Under the pieces are notes generated by a model that was given only the letters and a program-made list of their open reading frames with translations, was not told the DNA's origin and did not search any database. Of a stretch of DNA of 64,000 nucleotides, positions 28,091 through 36,313 are shown in pieces. This DNA comes from JALZOC01 sp038320555 (GTDB taxonomy: Bacteria; Acidobacteriota; Vicinamibacteria; Vicinamibacterales; 2-12-FULL-66-21). Numbering within the stretch: position 1 is the stretch's first letter; the number at the start of each line of letters is the position of its first letter. The DNA lies in NCBI GenBank assembly GCA_038320555.1, contig JBBQEJ010000004.1:16150-80149 (forward strand), written 5' to 3'. A program made the position numbers and the translations under genes.

Positions 28091-28717
28091 CTAGAAGTAT
28101 ATCGTCAACCCCGTGGTCCACATGGATCCCTCGTAAGAGGGGAGGAACCGGGTGCCGGAAGAACTGCCGGAGATGTGGGACTTGGCAACCGCGCCGGCGA
28201 TCGTGTCGGACGTAATGGGGTCCGAGCCACCGAATCGGAGAAAGGTATACCGATAGTCGGCGTGCACGGCCGCTCGCCGGCCGAGGCGCATCTCGGCGCC
28301 AAAGCCGCCGTGGGAACCGACGCGGCGGGTGGTCGTCGAATCGATGACCTGGTTGCCCGCCGTCTGCTCGACTCGATGTGTGTACCACCCGATCCCCCCA
28401 AGGACGTAAGGGGAGAACGTCGAGCGAACGGGCGCGAGCAGCACAGAGGCCTGCAACGGATAATCACGAACACGCTCGGTCAGGGTCTGGTTGTTCTGCG
28501 TTCGTCGATCGAGCGAGAGCTCGACGGCCGTCCGTTTCGACAGCCAGGCCCGGATTTGGCCTCCGGTAAACCGCTCCGCGCTCGTGTCGGTGGCCACGTC
28601 GCCCCGAACCATGCTGAATCGGCCGCCAATGCCGATGCCCTGCGCGTAACACGGCAGAGCCGGAATGCTCGCGAGGACGGCAAGGCCGGCAAACAGTCGA
28701 ATGGTGAGGGATTGCAT
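28091..28717 (-). CDS. Outer-membrane beta-barrel protein (OmpW/OmpA-barrel type)
   Basis: ATG 28717 has GGAGG at good spacing and begins a signal peptide (MQSLTIRLFAGLAVLASIPALPCYAQ). The 208-residue product alternates strands and turns (IRAWLSKRTAVELSLDRRTQ, FSPYVLGGIGWYTHRV, GFGAEMRLGRRAAVHADYRYTF) and ends WTTGLTIYF with terminal Phe. The GG-x-GWYTH and aromatic-girdle pattern fits eight-stranded barrels of the outer-membrane beta-barrel family. It has no further functional hint. An alternative start further upstream would add Arg-rich sequence from a repeat region. Confidence 0.8.
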   Translation of the reverse strand: MQSLTIRLFAGLAVLASIPALPCYAQGIGIGGRFSMVRGDVATDTSAERFTGGQIRAWLSKRTAVELSLDRRTQNNQTLTERVRDYPLQASVLLAPVRSTFSPYVLGGIGWYTHRVEQTAGNQVIDSTTTRRVGSHGGFGAEMRLGRRAAVHADYRYTFLRFGGSDPITSDTIAGAVAKSHISGSSSGTRFLPSYEGSMWTTGLTIYF

Positions 28718-28764
28718 GGGGAGCCTCCGGATCCGTATCGACGGATGACGGGGAAATCTGTAGC

Positions 28765-28818
28765 GTTCGCGGGTCGCGGGTCGCGGTTTGGTTCGCGGTC
28801 GCGGTCGCGGGTCGCGGA
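28765..28818. repeat. CGCGGGT / CGCGGTT short tandem repeats
   Basis: TCGCGGGTCGCGGGTCGCGG followed by GTTCGCGGTCGCGGTCGCGG forms irregular 6-7 bp tandem copies in the leader of the barrel gene at 28717. A fainter copy (ATCGCGAACCGCGAATT) is at about 54826. No gene product is implied. Confidence 0.55.
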
Positions 28819-28993
28819 TGAGGAATTGAGCGATCGACCGGAAGCGGAACGCGAAGCACCCTGCGAAAGTGCTGACGTTTAGCCGCGGACGTGCCGCCGG
28901 ACCATTCCGGCGAAACCTCCAGCGCTCCGCTCCCGGTCCACCGCGCCGGTCCGCGGATCCGCGCACGATTGGCGCGGACCCGCGGGCGGCCGA

Positions 28994-29659
28994 CTAGGTG
29001 AGAACCTTGATGACGACGCGGCGGTTCTGCGCACGGCCCGCCTTGGTCTTGTTCGGTGCGATCGGCTTCTCTTCGCCGTAGCTGATCACATTGATCTTGT
29101 GGAGCGGCACCTGGTGCTGCTCGTAGAGATAGCGCTTCACGGCTTCGGCACGCTCAAGACCGAGCTTGTAGTTGATATCCTTCGGTCCGGCGTTGTCCGT
29201 GTGGCCTTCGATCTCGATGTAGGCACCCTTCGGCTCCGCCTTGAGCTGCTGCACCAGCTGATCGATATCGGCCTTCGCCTCGTCCGGCATCGTCGCCTTG
29301 CCGAACTTGAAGCCGCCCTTGTCCTCGCTGAGCGTCACTTCATACACGAGCCGCTTCGACGCCTTGTCGATGGCGTCAGCCTTCGCGTTCACGGCGTCTG
29401 CCGCAGCCCGCGCCTCGTCCGCACGGCGGCCGGCCTGATCGGCACGCTGCCCTGCCGCAGCGGCCTTCTGATCGACTTCACCGATGCGTCCTTCGTTGGC
29501 GCGTGTTCGCTCCTGATTTTCCTCAACGGATTTCGAGAGCGTTTCCACTTTGCCGTTCACTTCCCCGACTTGAGTCTTCACCATCTTCTTGGTCGCACAG
29601 GCGGTAGTGCCGCCAAGGGCGAGCGCAAGAACCGGTACTGCCAACACGAGCTTCTTCAT
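28994..29659 (-). CDS. OmpA-family peptidoglycan-binding lipoprotein with coiled coil
   Basis: ATG 29659 follows GGAGGGA and starts MKKLVLAVPVLALALGGTTAC, a lipoprotein-like signal with Cys at residue 21. Residues about 25-105 form an Ala/Glu/Lys/Gln-rich coiled coil (VETLSKSVEENQERTRANEGR, AAAAGQRADQAGRRADEARAAADAVNAKADAI). The C-terminal OmpA domain binds peptidoglycan: IEIEGHTDNAGPKDINYKLGLERAEAVKRYL and NRRVVIKV. It would bridge the outer membrane and the cell wall, much like Pal or Lpp. It lies 14 bp after the VWA gene stop on the same strand but has its own TATAAC-containing leader. Confidence 0.9.
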   Translation of the reverse strand: MKKLVLAVPVLALALGGTTACATKKMVKTQVGEVNGKVETLSKSVEENQERTRANEGRIGEVDQKAAAAGQRADQAGRRADEARAAADAVNAKADAIDKASKRLVYEVTLSEDKGGFKFGKATMPDEAKADIDQLVQQLKAEPKGAYIEIEGHTDNAGPKDINYKLGLERAEAVKRYLYEQHQVPLHKINVISYGEEKPIAPNKTKAGRAQNRRVVIKVLT

Positions 29660-29713
29660 CTTGTCCCTCCGAACGTTATATGTACGACTGAGCGAGTTAA
29701 AACTCACGTGTTC

Positions 29714-30697
29714 TCAGCGAAGCTTCCCGGCTTCGCTCATCACTGCGCTGCTTCCCGACGAGTACCCGGCGCGCGCACGCACCGTCAAGCCCCGATCGCG
29801 CGCCCGCACTTCGAGCGCCCGCCAACCGCCGTCCCGATTCGAGGCCTCGAAGGCGATAACGTATTGATGCCTCAGTTCTTCCACGATCTGGCGGGCCGCC
29901 ACGCTCGCGTGCGCGGGCGCGCTCGCCATGAACATTTCGCCGCCGGTCCAGCGCGCAAGGGTCGGCAGCGAGCCTGTGAGCTCTTCCTGCGCCGTCCCTC
30001 CCTCCCGTGGATCGTCGATCGGCGACATGACCGCGATGATGTACACCGGAATATCGATGCTGCTCGAAATCGTGGCTACCTGCTCCGAGGTCAGCCGGCT
30101 CCGCGTATCGATGCCGTCGGTGAGCACGACGACGGCACTGCGCTGCGGCATCCGGCCCCCGCCTGGCCCTTCTGCCGCTACGGCGCGGGCGACTTGGGCA
30201 ACCGCGTCATACAAAGATGTCTGGCCGAACGGCGTCTGCACATGACCGAGTGCGGCCTCGAGCGATGGAATATCGGACGTGAACGGCGTCACACGATCGA
30301 GCCCGGTGTCGAAACTGAACACCGCGGCTTCGTCGCCGGGTCTGAGCGCGCCAAACAAGTGCCGCGCCGCCTGTTGCGCATCCACAGTCTTCGAACCGAC
30401 GCGCATGCTGCCGCTGATATCGACGAGCAGCGCAAGCTTGATGGGACCGTCGGACTGTGCCCGGAAGTCGAGAATCGGACGCGGCGTTCCAGCTTCCGCC
30501 ACGATGAAGTCTTTTCGTTCGAGATTGCCGACGAAGCGTCCCTTGCGATCCCGCACGACCGCGCTGACCGACACCACCTCGACCGACGATCGGAATGTCG
30601 CAACCGGCGGGTCCTGAACGAGTCCCCGCTCGAACGCCCCGGGAGCCGGAAGGAGCGATAACGTCGCGGCTACGTTCAGGAGAAGGGACCCCGTCAT
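29714..30697 (-). CDS. VWFA-related exported protein
   Basis: The 327-residue protein starts with a hydrophobic leader (SLLLNVAATLSLLPAPGAF). It then has an acidobacterial-type prodomain (FRSSVEVVSVSAVVRDRKGRFVGNLERKDF) and a von Willebrand A domain with the MIDAS DISGSM near residue 93, a Thr in GQTSLYDAV and the Asp in VLTDGIDTRS. These proteins are common in Acidobacteriota and are thought to mediate metal-dependent protein contacts outside the cytoplasm; the partner is not known. A predicted operon with the OmpA-like lipoprotein gene downstream is plausible from the 54-bp spacing. Confidence 0.85.
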   Translation of the reverse strand: MTGSLLLNVAATLSLLPAPGAFERGLVQDPPVATFRSSVEVVSVSAVVRDRKGRFVGNLERKDFIVAEAGTPRPILDFRAQSDGPIKLALLVDISGSMRVGSKTVDAQQAARHLFGALRPGDEAAVFSFDTGLDRVTPFTSDIPSLEAALGHVQTPFGQTSLYDAVAQVARAVAAEGPGGGRMPQRSAVVVLTDGIDTRSRLTSEQVATISSSIDIPVYIIAVMSPIDDPREGGTAQEELTGSLPTLARWTGGEMFMASAPAHASVAARQIVEELRHQYVIAFEASNRDGGWRALEVRARDRGLTVRARAGYSSGSSAVMSEAGKLR

Positions 30698-30996
30698 GCG
30701 GCCCCGTAGTCCAAGGAGCCTGCCAAAGTGTTAAGTACATCTATCTAATAGATTTAGCTTTTTCTATGCAGCATAAATTGGACAGGAAACGGACAGGATC
30801 ACGTAGAAATTACGCGATTCATACGTTTTTCGGCCCGCGTTTTTACACTGCGGTCGAGCTGGAATTCAGTTTGGGATTTCACAGGGGTTTTTGGAGGCTG
30901 GACTCGCGATTGCAACTCATCCTGAAGCCGCCGCCCGAAACACGGGTTTTTGAGAATCGAGATGGGGCCGATAGGGCGGCACGGTAGAATCCCACG
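30698..30996. other. 299-bp AT-richer divergent intergenic region
   Basis: No coding frame fits between the VWA gene and the aminotransferase gene. The left half is AT-richer than its surroundings and contains ATCTA-TTAGA-TAGAT on the minus strand (30739-30753), a small palindrome that could be an operator or promoter part for the VWA gene. TAGAAT at 30985-30990 ends 6 nt before ATG 30997. The middle contains no recognised RNA. Confidence 0.5.
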
Positions 30997-32217
30997 ATGT
31001 CGCACGCCTCGTCCGTCATTCCGGTCGCCCAGCGCATCAGCGGTTTCTCCTACGCCATCCGCAACATCGTCGCCGAGGCGCGCAAAGTCGAGGCCTCAGG
31101 CCGGAAAGTCCGCTACCTCAATATCGGGGATCCGATCGCGTTCGGGTTTCGCACGCCGCCGCACATGATCGAGGCCGTCGAGCGGGCGATGCGCGACGGG
31201 CATAACGGCTATGCCCCGTCGGTCGGGATCCTCACGGCGCGGGAAGCCGTCACCAGCGAATGCGTGCAGCGCGGCATGCCGATGACGCCCGACCGCGTGG
31301 TTATAACATCCGGCACGTCCGAAGGCATCGAGCTCGCGCTGACCGCGCTCGCGGGGCCGGGCGACGACGTGCTGATTCCGGTGCCGACTTATCCTCTGTA
31401 TACGGCGGTGCTGGCGAAGATTGGCGCCCGCGCGGTCTTTTATCGTACAGATGCGGCGCGGGGCTGGCAGCCCGACATCGATCACCTTCGGAGTCTCATC
31501 TCGCCTGCGACGCGTGCGCTCGTGGTGATCGATCCGAATAACCCCACGGGTGCGACCTACTCTGCCGAGGCGCGACGGGCGCTCGTCGATCTCGCCGATC
31601 GGCACAACTTTCCGCTCCTTGCCGACGAGGTGTACGCCGATCTCGCGTTCGACGGCCCCGTCGCGGCCCTGGCTGCAGTCAACCCGGACGCTCCGGTGAT
31701 CACGTTCTCGTCGCTCTCGAAAGCGTATCTCGCGCCCGGCTGGCGATCAGGATGGCTGGCAGTGGCCGAGACCGAGCGGCTGGACGACGTCCTGGCAGGG
31801 ATCAAGAAGCTCGCGGACGGCCGCCTGTGCAGCACGGGACCCATGGAATACGCGCTGGCCGCCGCGCTCACCGGCGATCGTTCACACCAGCAGGTGTTTC
31901 GCGACGCGCTGCGCGAGCGCGCGGCCATCACGTACTCGCGGTTCAATGCGATCGACGGGATCACGTGTGTCGCGCCGACCGCCGCGTTTTACGCGATGCC
32001 GAAGGTCGAGCTGCCTCCAGGCAAAACCGATGAAGACTACGTGCTCGGGCTGCTGCGCGCGACGGGCGTGTTGTGTGTCTACGGTTCCGGATTCGCCACC
32101 GCGCCGCACGACGGTTTCTTCCGTGTCGTGTTTCTCGCCTCGCCGATGGAGCTCGCCGACATCTACGGACTGATTGGCGATTTCACCGGGGCGTTCCTGT
32201 CGGCGCGGGCACGGTAA
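30997..32217 (+). CDS. Alanine-type aminotransferase (AlaA/AlaT-like, fold type I)
   Basis: The 406-residue enzyme begins with VIPVAQRISGFSYAIRNIVAEA, the N-terminal arm typical of AlaA-like enzymes, and YLNIGDPIAFGFRTPPHMIEAV. PLP residues are in TSGTSEGIELAL, PNNPTGATY, LLADEVYADLAFDG, and the Lys in SSLSKAYLAPGWRSGW. FRVVFLASP carries the carboxylate Arg. It likely makes alanine from pyruvate and glutamate, though broad branched-chain activity is possible. TAGAAT stands 6 nt before the ATG. The AI-2E exporter gene follows with no gap. Confidence 0.9.
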   Translation: MSHASSVIPVAQRISGFSYAIRNIVAEARKVEASGRKVRYLNIGDPIAFGFRTPPHMIEAVERAMRDGHNGYAPSVGILTAREAVTSECVQRGMPMTPDRVVITSGTSEGIELALTALAGPGDDVLIPVPTYPLYTAVLAKIGARAVFYRTDAARGWQPDIDHLRSLISPATRALVVIDPNNPTGATYSAEARRALVDLADRHNFPLLADEVYADLAFDGPVAALAAVNPDAPVITFSSLSKAYLAPGWRSGWLAVAETERLDDVLAGIKKLADGRLCSTGPMEYALAAALTGDRSHQQVFRDALRERAAITYSRFNAIDGITCVAPTAAFYAMPKVELPPGKTDEDYVLGLLRATGVLCVYGSGFATAPHDGFFRVVFLASPMELADIYGLIGDFTGAFLSARAR

Positions 32218-33273
32218 GTGGCGAGCGAGTCCGCGGCGCGGAAGTCGCTGATTCTCTGGACGATCTGGATGACCGCCCTCGCGGCCATCATCGTCTGGTG
32301 CGCATTTCTCGTCAGGGACGTCCTGCTGATCGTTTACGTGAGTGGCCTGCTCGCAATCGGATTCAGTCCCATTGTCCGATTGATTGAGCGACAGAAAGTT
32401 CTGCCGATCGGGACACAACGGTTTCCGCGCTGGCTTGCGATCCTCGTCCTGTACCTCGTCATTCTTGGCACGCTGACCGGAATCGGTTTCATGGTCGTGC
32501 CGCCTCTCGTGCATCAGGGGAGCCAGTTGTGGACGGCGCTCCCTGACATGTTCAATCGCGTCCAGGACTTTCTGATTCAGAAGGGAGCGCTGAAGGAACA
32601 CCTGACATGGAGCCAGGCGGTCGCGCGCGCGCCAGTTGCCGGCAGGGGCGATGCGGTCGGCACGGTCCTCGGCGCGATCGTCGGCGTGGTGGGCGGGCTG
32701 TTTGGCTTGCTGACGATCCTGATCCTGACGTTCTACATCCTGATCGAATCCGACAGCCTTCTCGATGGGATGCTTCACCTGTTTCCGAAGGGAAACCGTG
32801 CACGGCTCGCGGCGGCGAGCCGCGACATCACCGTCAAGGTCAGCGCATGGCTGGGCGGCCAGCTTCTGCTTGGCGGCATCATCGGGACGTCGTCGGCCAT
32901 TGGCCTGTGGCTGCTCGGGATCCCGTTCTTCTACGTGCTTGCGCTCATCTCAGGAATCGGCGAATTGATACCCGTGGTCGGCCCGGTGCTCTCGGCGATT
33001 CCAGCAGTCGCCGTCGCATCTACCGTCTCGATCAACAAGGTCCTGTTGGTCATTGTGTTCTTCGTCGTCCAGCAGCAATTCGAAAACCACGTGCTCGTTC
33101 CGAAGGTCATGCAGCGCCAGGTCGGTGTCAGTCCGGTGACCGTCATCGTCGCGCTGCTGATTGGGGGAAAGCTCCTCGGCATCATCGGCGCCATCCTCGC
33201 CGTTCCGAGCGCCGCTATCCTGCAGGTGCTCTTCAGCGAAGTCGGGGCTTTGAGGGACAAGGAAGAGAAGTAG
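32218..33273 (+). CDS. AI-2E family transporter (PerM/YdiK type)
   Basis: GTG 32218 directly follows the TAA of the aminotransferase gene. The 351-residue membrane protein has the family's eight-helix layout: an N-terminal pair (LWTIWMTALAAIIVWCAFLV, VLLIVYVSGLLAIGFSPIV), a long amphipathic middle, then VLALISGIGELIPVVGPVLSAIPAV and QQQFENHVLVPKVMQRQVGVSPV, the conserved C-terminal signature. Members export diverse small molecules; quorum signal export is proven for few, so the substrate is open. Cotranscription with the aminotransferase may mean export of an amino acid or keto acid, but that is speculation. Confidence 0.85.
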   Translation: MASESAARKSLILWTIWMTALAAIIVWCAFLVRDVLLIVYVSGLLAIGFSPIVRLIERQKVLPIGTQRFPRWLAILVLYLVILGTLTGIGFMVVPPLVHQGSQLWTALPDMFNRVQDFLIQKGALKEHLTWSQAVARAPVAGRGDAVGTVLGAIVGVVGGLFGLLTILILTFYILIESDSLLDGMLHLFPKGNRARLAAASRDITVKVSAWLGGQLLLGGIIGTSSAIGLWLLGIPFFYVLALISGIGELIPVVGPVLSAIPAVAVASTVSINKVLLVIVFFVVQQQFENHVLVPKVMQRQVGVSPVTVIVALLIGGKLLGIIGAILAVPSAAILQVLFSEVGALRDKEEK

Positions 33274-33316
33274 CCGCGCGGCGATCTCGCGGTCAGCAGG
33301 GACAGGCGCTGGTGGC

Positions 33317-33646
33317 CTAGGCGAAATAAAAGAGAATTGCGAGCCAGGGTAGGACCGCTACGGTCAGGTAGAGCACCGCGAGCGCAGCGACCGCTTTGTG
33401 GACCGACGACAAGTGGAGCACGATTCCAAAGAGGCCAGCGGCAACCTTCGCGGTTGTTAGGGCGGCTCCCTGGCCGATCGACGCCATCAACCATCCGATG
33501 ATGGGGTTGGCTTCCATGTGCAAGCCGTAGCTGGTCACACCGACGTAGGTGAGCACGCCGTCGGAAGCCTGGGCGAGCAGGAACGCCACGAGAGCGATAT
33601 CGCCGAACAGGTTACGCCGCGTACCACCACGCGTCCTCACTTTCAC
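33317..33646 (-). CDS. Small membrane protein resembling DUF5658
   Basis: GTG 33646 is preceded by GGGAGGGG and yields 109 residues with three hydrophobic segments. The first contains IALVAFLLAQASDGVLTYVGV with the Asp-Gly in the helix, followed by EANPIIGWLMASIG, TTAKVAAGLFGIVLHL and a C-terminal VLYLTVAVLPWLAILFYF. This pattern recalls the DUF5658 family of unknown function. A longer frame to 33733 adds Arg/Cys-rich sequence without a start signal. Confidence 0.7.
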   Translation of the reverse strand: MKVRTRGGTRRNLFGDIALVAFLLAQASDGVLTYVGVTSYGLHMEANPIIGWLMASIGQGAALTTAKVAAGLFGIVLHLSSVHKAVAALAVLYLTVAVLPWLAILFYFA

Positions 33647-33793
33647 CCCTCCCCTTTCGCAAAGTCGGCAGTCTCGCCTCCAGCTCCGTTCGGAAGCTCG
33701 CTCCGCGAGAGAAGTAGTCAATGTGGATGCCAAGTGCCGGGGACGGCCGCGCCTGGCATCCCGACACCGAAAGGGCCGGACTATACTCCGTTA

Positions 33794-34978
33794 ATGCGCA
33801 CAGACCCGCTGGCATACCTCGGCGAAGAGCTCGATTTCCTTAAAAAACAGAACCTCTACCGCCGGCTCAGGATTCTGGACGGTGAGCAGAAGGCGCACAC
33901 CACATTCGACCATCGCTCGGTAGTCAACCTGTCGTCGAACAATTATCTCGGTCTTACGACACATCCCAGACTGCGCGCGCGAGCGCTCGAGGCGCTCCAA
34001 ACCTACGGCGTAGGCTCGGGATCGGTCCGCACGATCGCCGGCACCATGGCGATTCACATGGAGCTCGAGCGGCGGCTCGCGGAATTCAAGCAGGTCGAAG
34101 CGGTCGTCGTCTTCCAGAGCGGTTTCACCGCCAACGCAGGCACCGTCTCGGCAATTCTCACGAAGGAAGACGTCGTCATCTCCGACGAACTGAACCATGC
34201 GAGCATCATCGACGGCTGCCGGTTGAGCCGCGCGACGATCAAGGTTTTTCCGCACAAGGACGTGGATGCCGCACGGCGGATCCTCAAGGACTTGCCCCCG
34301 ACCCAACGTCGCCTGCTCATCACCGACGGCGTGTTCAGCATGGACGGGGACCTCGGCCCGCTGCCTGCGCTATGTGAGCTCGCGGAAGAAACCGGCTGCA
34401 TCATGATGGTGGACGATGCGCATGCGAGCGGCGTGTTCGGGAAGAACGGCCGCGGCACGATCGATCATTTCGGGATGCACGGACGAGTCGACGTCCAGGT
34501 CGGCACGCTGTCAAAGGCGATCGGTGCGCTCGGAGGATACGTCGCGGGAAGCCGGAACCTCATCGAGTTCCTGTACCAGCGGGCGCGTCCCTTTCTTTTC
34601 TCCACGTCGCATCCGCCCGCGGTTGCGGCGGCGTGTATCGCAGCGCTGGACGTGCTCCTCGAGCACCCCGAAATAATGGAACAGTTGTGGGACAACACGC
34701 GTTTCTTCAAGACAGGGCTCGAGCGGCTGGGATTCAATACCGGCCTGAGCGAAAGTCCCATCACGCCGGTGATTGCGGGAGACAGCGCACAGGCCAACAC
34801 GTTGTCGGATCGCCTGTTCGAGGAGGGCGTGTTCGCCCAGGCAATTGGCTACCCGACCGTCGCGCGTGACAAAGCGCGCGTGCGAACCATTGTGACCGCG
34901 ACACATACACGCGAGGACCTCCAGTACGCGCTCGATGCCTTTGCGAAAGTCGGCAGGGAGATCGGCCTCATCCATTGA
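33794..34978 (+). CDS. Alpha-oxoamine synthase (BioF/Kbl-like PLP acyltransferase)
   Basis: ATG 33794 is preceded by TATACT ending 6 nt upstream and gives 394 residues, the usual family length. Signatures are NLSSNNYLGLTTHPRL, SGSVRTIAGTMAIHMELERRLAEF, DELNHASIIDGCRLS, TDGVFSMDGDLGPLPALCEL, VDDAHASGVFG and the PLP Lys in GTLSKAIGALGGYVAG. Both 8-amino-7-oxononanoate synthase (biotin) and 2-amino-3-ketobutyrate CoA ligase (threonine breakdown) fit; no neighbouring bio or tdh gene decides. The TTGA overlap with the phosphatase gene ties them translationally. Confidence 0.85.
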   Translation: MRTDPLAYLGEELDFLKKQNLYRRLRILDGEQKAHTTFDHRSVVNLSSNNYLGLTTHPRLRARALEALQTYGVGSGSVRTIAGTMAIHMELERRLAEFKQVEAVVVFQSGFTANAGTVSAILTKEDVVISDELNHASIIDGCRLSRATIKVFPHKDVDAARRILKDLPPTQRRLLITDGVFSMDGDLGPLPALCELAEETGCIMMVDDAHASGVFGKNGRGTIDHFGMHGRVDVQVGTLSKAIGALGGYVAGSRNLIEFLYQRARPFLFSTSHPPAVAAACIAALDVLLEHPEIMEQLWDNTRFFKTGLERLGFNTGLSESPITPVIAGDSAQANTLSDRLFEEGVFAQAIGYPTVARDKARVRTIVTATHTREDLQYALDAFAKVGREIGLIH

Positions 34979-36150
34979 AGAGTTCGACATCGGATCGCGC
35001 GCGCGCTCTGTTCGACACCTACACACGCGATCTCTCGCGCGAGGATGTTCAGCGGCTGTTCACGCACGACACGCCCGACGCGTACCAATTCTTCACCCGG
35101 GGGCGAGACGACGACCGGTTCGCCGGGCTGCCCCCGTGGAAGAGCGCGCCGCTCCGGATCCGAGAGTTCTTCGTCACCTTCACGCTCCGCCTTTCCCCGG
35201 TACGTCGCGCCCTCTACATCGGTTCGCTCATCATCGCGCTCACCGGGATCATCCGGCTCTTCAGAGGCTTCGGTTTTATCGACCTGCCCTTCGGCCTGCC
35301 ATTCATTCCAGTTGCGGTGCTGACGCCTGTCTGGGCTGACGGCACGCTCGCGCTCATCACCAGCCTTCTACTCGTCCATCTGCTCGTGCTGCTCGAGGTC
35401 GCCGACCGTCTGTCGCTCAAGGGCGAGCTCGAAGTTGCGCGAGAGATTCAGCTGGCCATGCTTCCAGGCGGCACGTATCGGGCGGGAGACATCGAGATCT
35501 GCGGCATGACCCGCCCCGCCAACACGGTGGGCGGCGACTTCTACGACGTGCTGCCTTTGCCCGACGGTCGGATCATCCTGGCGCTCGGCGACGTTGCCGG
35601 CAAAGGCAGTCCGGCGGCTCTACTGATGGCTCTGTTGCTGGCGGTACTGCGCACGCTCGTTGATGAACAACTGGACGCGCCGGCGCTCGTCGAGCGGCTG
35701 AACGTGCAGATTTGCAGGCACAGCCCGCCGTCGCGGTTTATCACGCTCTTTTACGCGGTCTACTCGCCGTCCACCGGCGCGCTGACCTACGTGAATGCCG
35801 GCCAGAATCCGCCATTGCTACGACGACGCGATGGGCGATACGACCGCCTCGGTGGCACGGGTGTGGCGCTGGGCATGTTCGATCATTCCGTGTTCGGGTC
35901 GGTCGACACGATGCTGCACGAGGGAGAGGCGCTCGTGATGTACAGCGACGGCATTACCGAGGCCGAGAATCCGAACGGACAACCGTTTGAAGAAGCCGGC
36001 CTCGAGCTTGTCGTCGATCGCTACGCGAATGAGGAGCCGGCTGAGACTGGGACTCAGGTACTGAAGGCCGTCGAGGCCCACGCGAAAGCATCACGGTTCG
36101 TGGACGATCTCACGATTCTGTTGTTGAAGCGTCGCGCGGCTGCAGGGTGA
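34975..36150 (+). CDS. Membrane-bound SpoIIE/RsbU-type PP2C phosphatase
   Basis: The TTG at 34975 overlaps the previous TGA as TTGA. The 391-residue protein has a cytoplasmic N-terminus, two or three membrane helices (LYIGSLIIALTGIIRLF, LPFIPVAVLTPVW, ALITSLLLVHLLVLLEVADRL) and a C-terminal SpoIIE domain. Metal-binding Asp residues are in ANTVGGDFYDVL and LALGDVAGKGSPAALLMA, and the third in MYSDGITEAENPNG; VDDLTILLLKRR closes the domain. Such phosphatases dephosphorylate anti-anti-sigma factors in partner-switching cascades. No such partner is encoded nearby. Confidence 0.9.
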   Translation: MKSSTSDRARALFDTYTRDLSREDVQRLFTHDTPDAYQFFTRGRDDDRFAGLPPWKSAPLRIREFFVTFTLRLSPVRRALYIGSLIIALTGIIRLFRGFGFIDLPFGLPFIPVAVLTPVWADGTLALITSLLLVHLLVLLEVADRLSLKGELEVAREIQLAMLPGGTYRAGDIEICGMTRPANTVGGDFYDVLPLPDGRIILALGDVAGKGSPAALLMALLLAVLRTLVDEQLDAPALVERLNVQICRHSPPSRFITLFYAVYSPSTGALTYVNAGQNPPLLRRRDGRYDRLGGTGVALGMFDHSVFGSVDTMLHEGEALVMYSDGITEAENPNGQPFEEAGLELVVDRYANEEPAETGTQVLKAVEAHAKASRFVDDLTILLLKRRAAAG

Positions 36151-36164
36151 TGCGGGCGGCGGCA

Positions 36165-36292
36165 TTCACTGTCGCGCTGCATTCGACCCCTAAGATCAAA
36201 CAAGGATGGGAGGAAGGGCGTAATTCTTTAAAAAACTCAACTCCCATTCTCTTTCTCCTGTTTGATCTTGGGGGGTGCGGCGTGACAGTGAA
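36165..36292. repeat. MITE-like element with long terminal inverted repeats
   Basis: The ends TTCACTGTC (36165) and GACAGTGAA (to 36292) are perfect inverted repeats. Complementarity continues through GCA, CCCC, AAGATCAAACA and TGGGAG / CTCCCA, leaving about 35 nt of A/T-rich centre. The right part TGTTTGATCTTGG then GTGACAGTG recurs at 8339-8373. It has no coding capacity and lies between convergent genes. Confidence 0.7.
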
Positions 36293-36313
36293 CATCGTTC
36301 GAACGTGGCGTCC

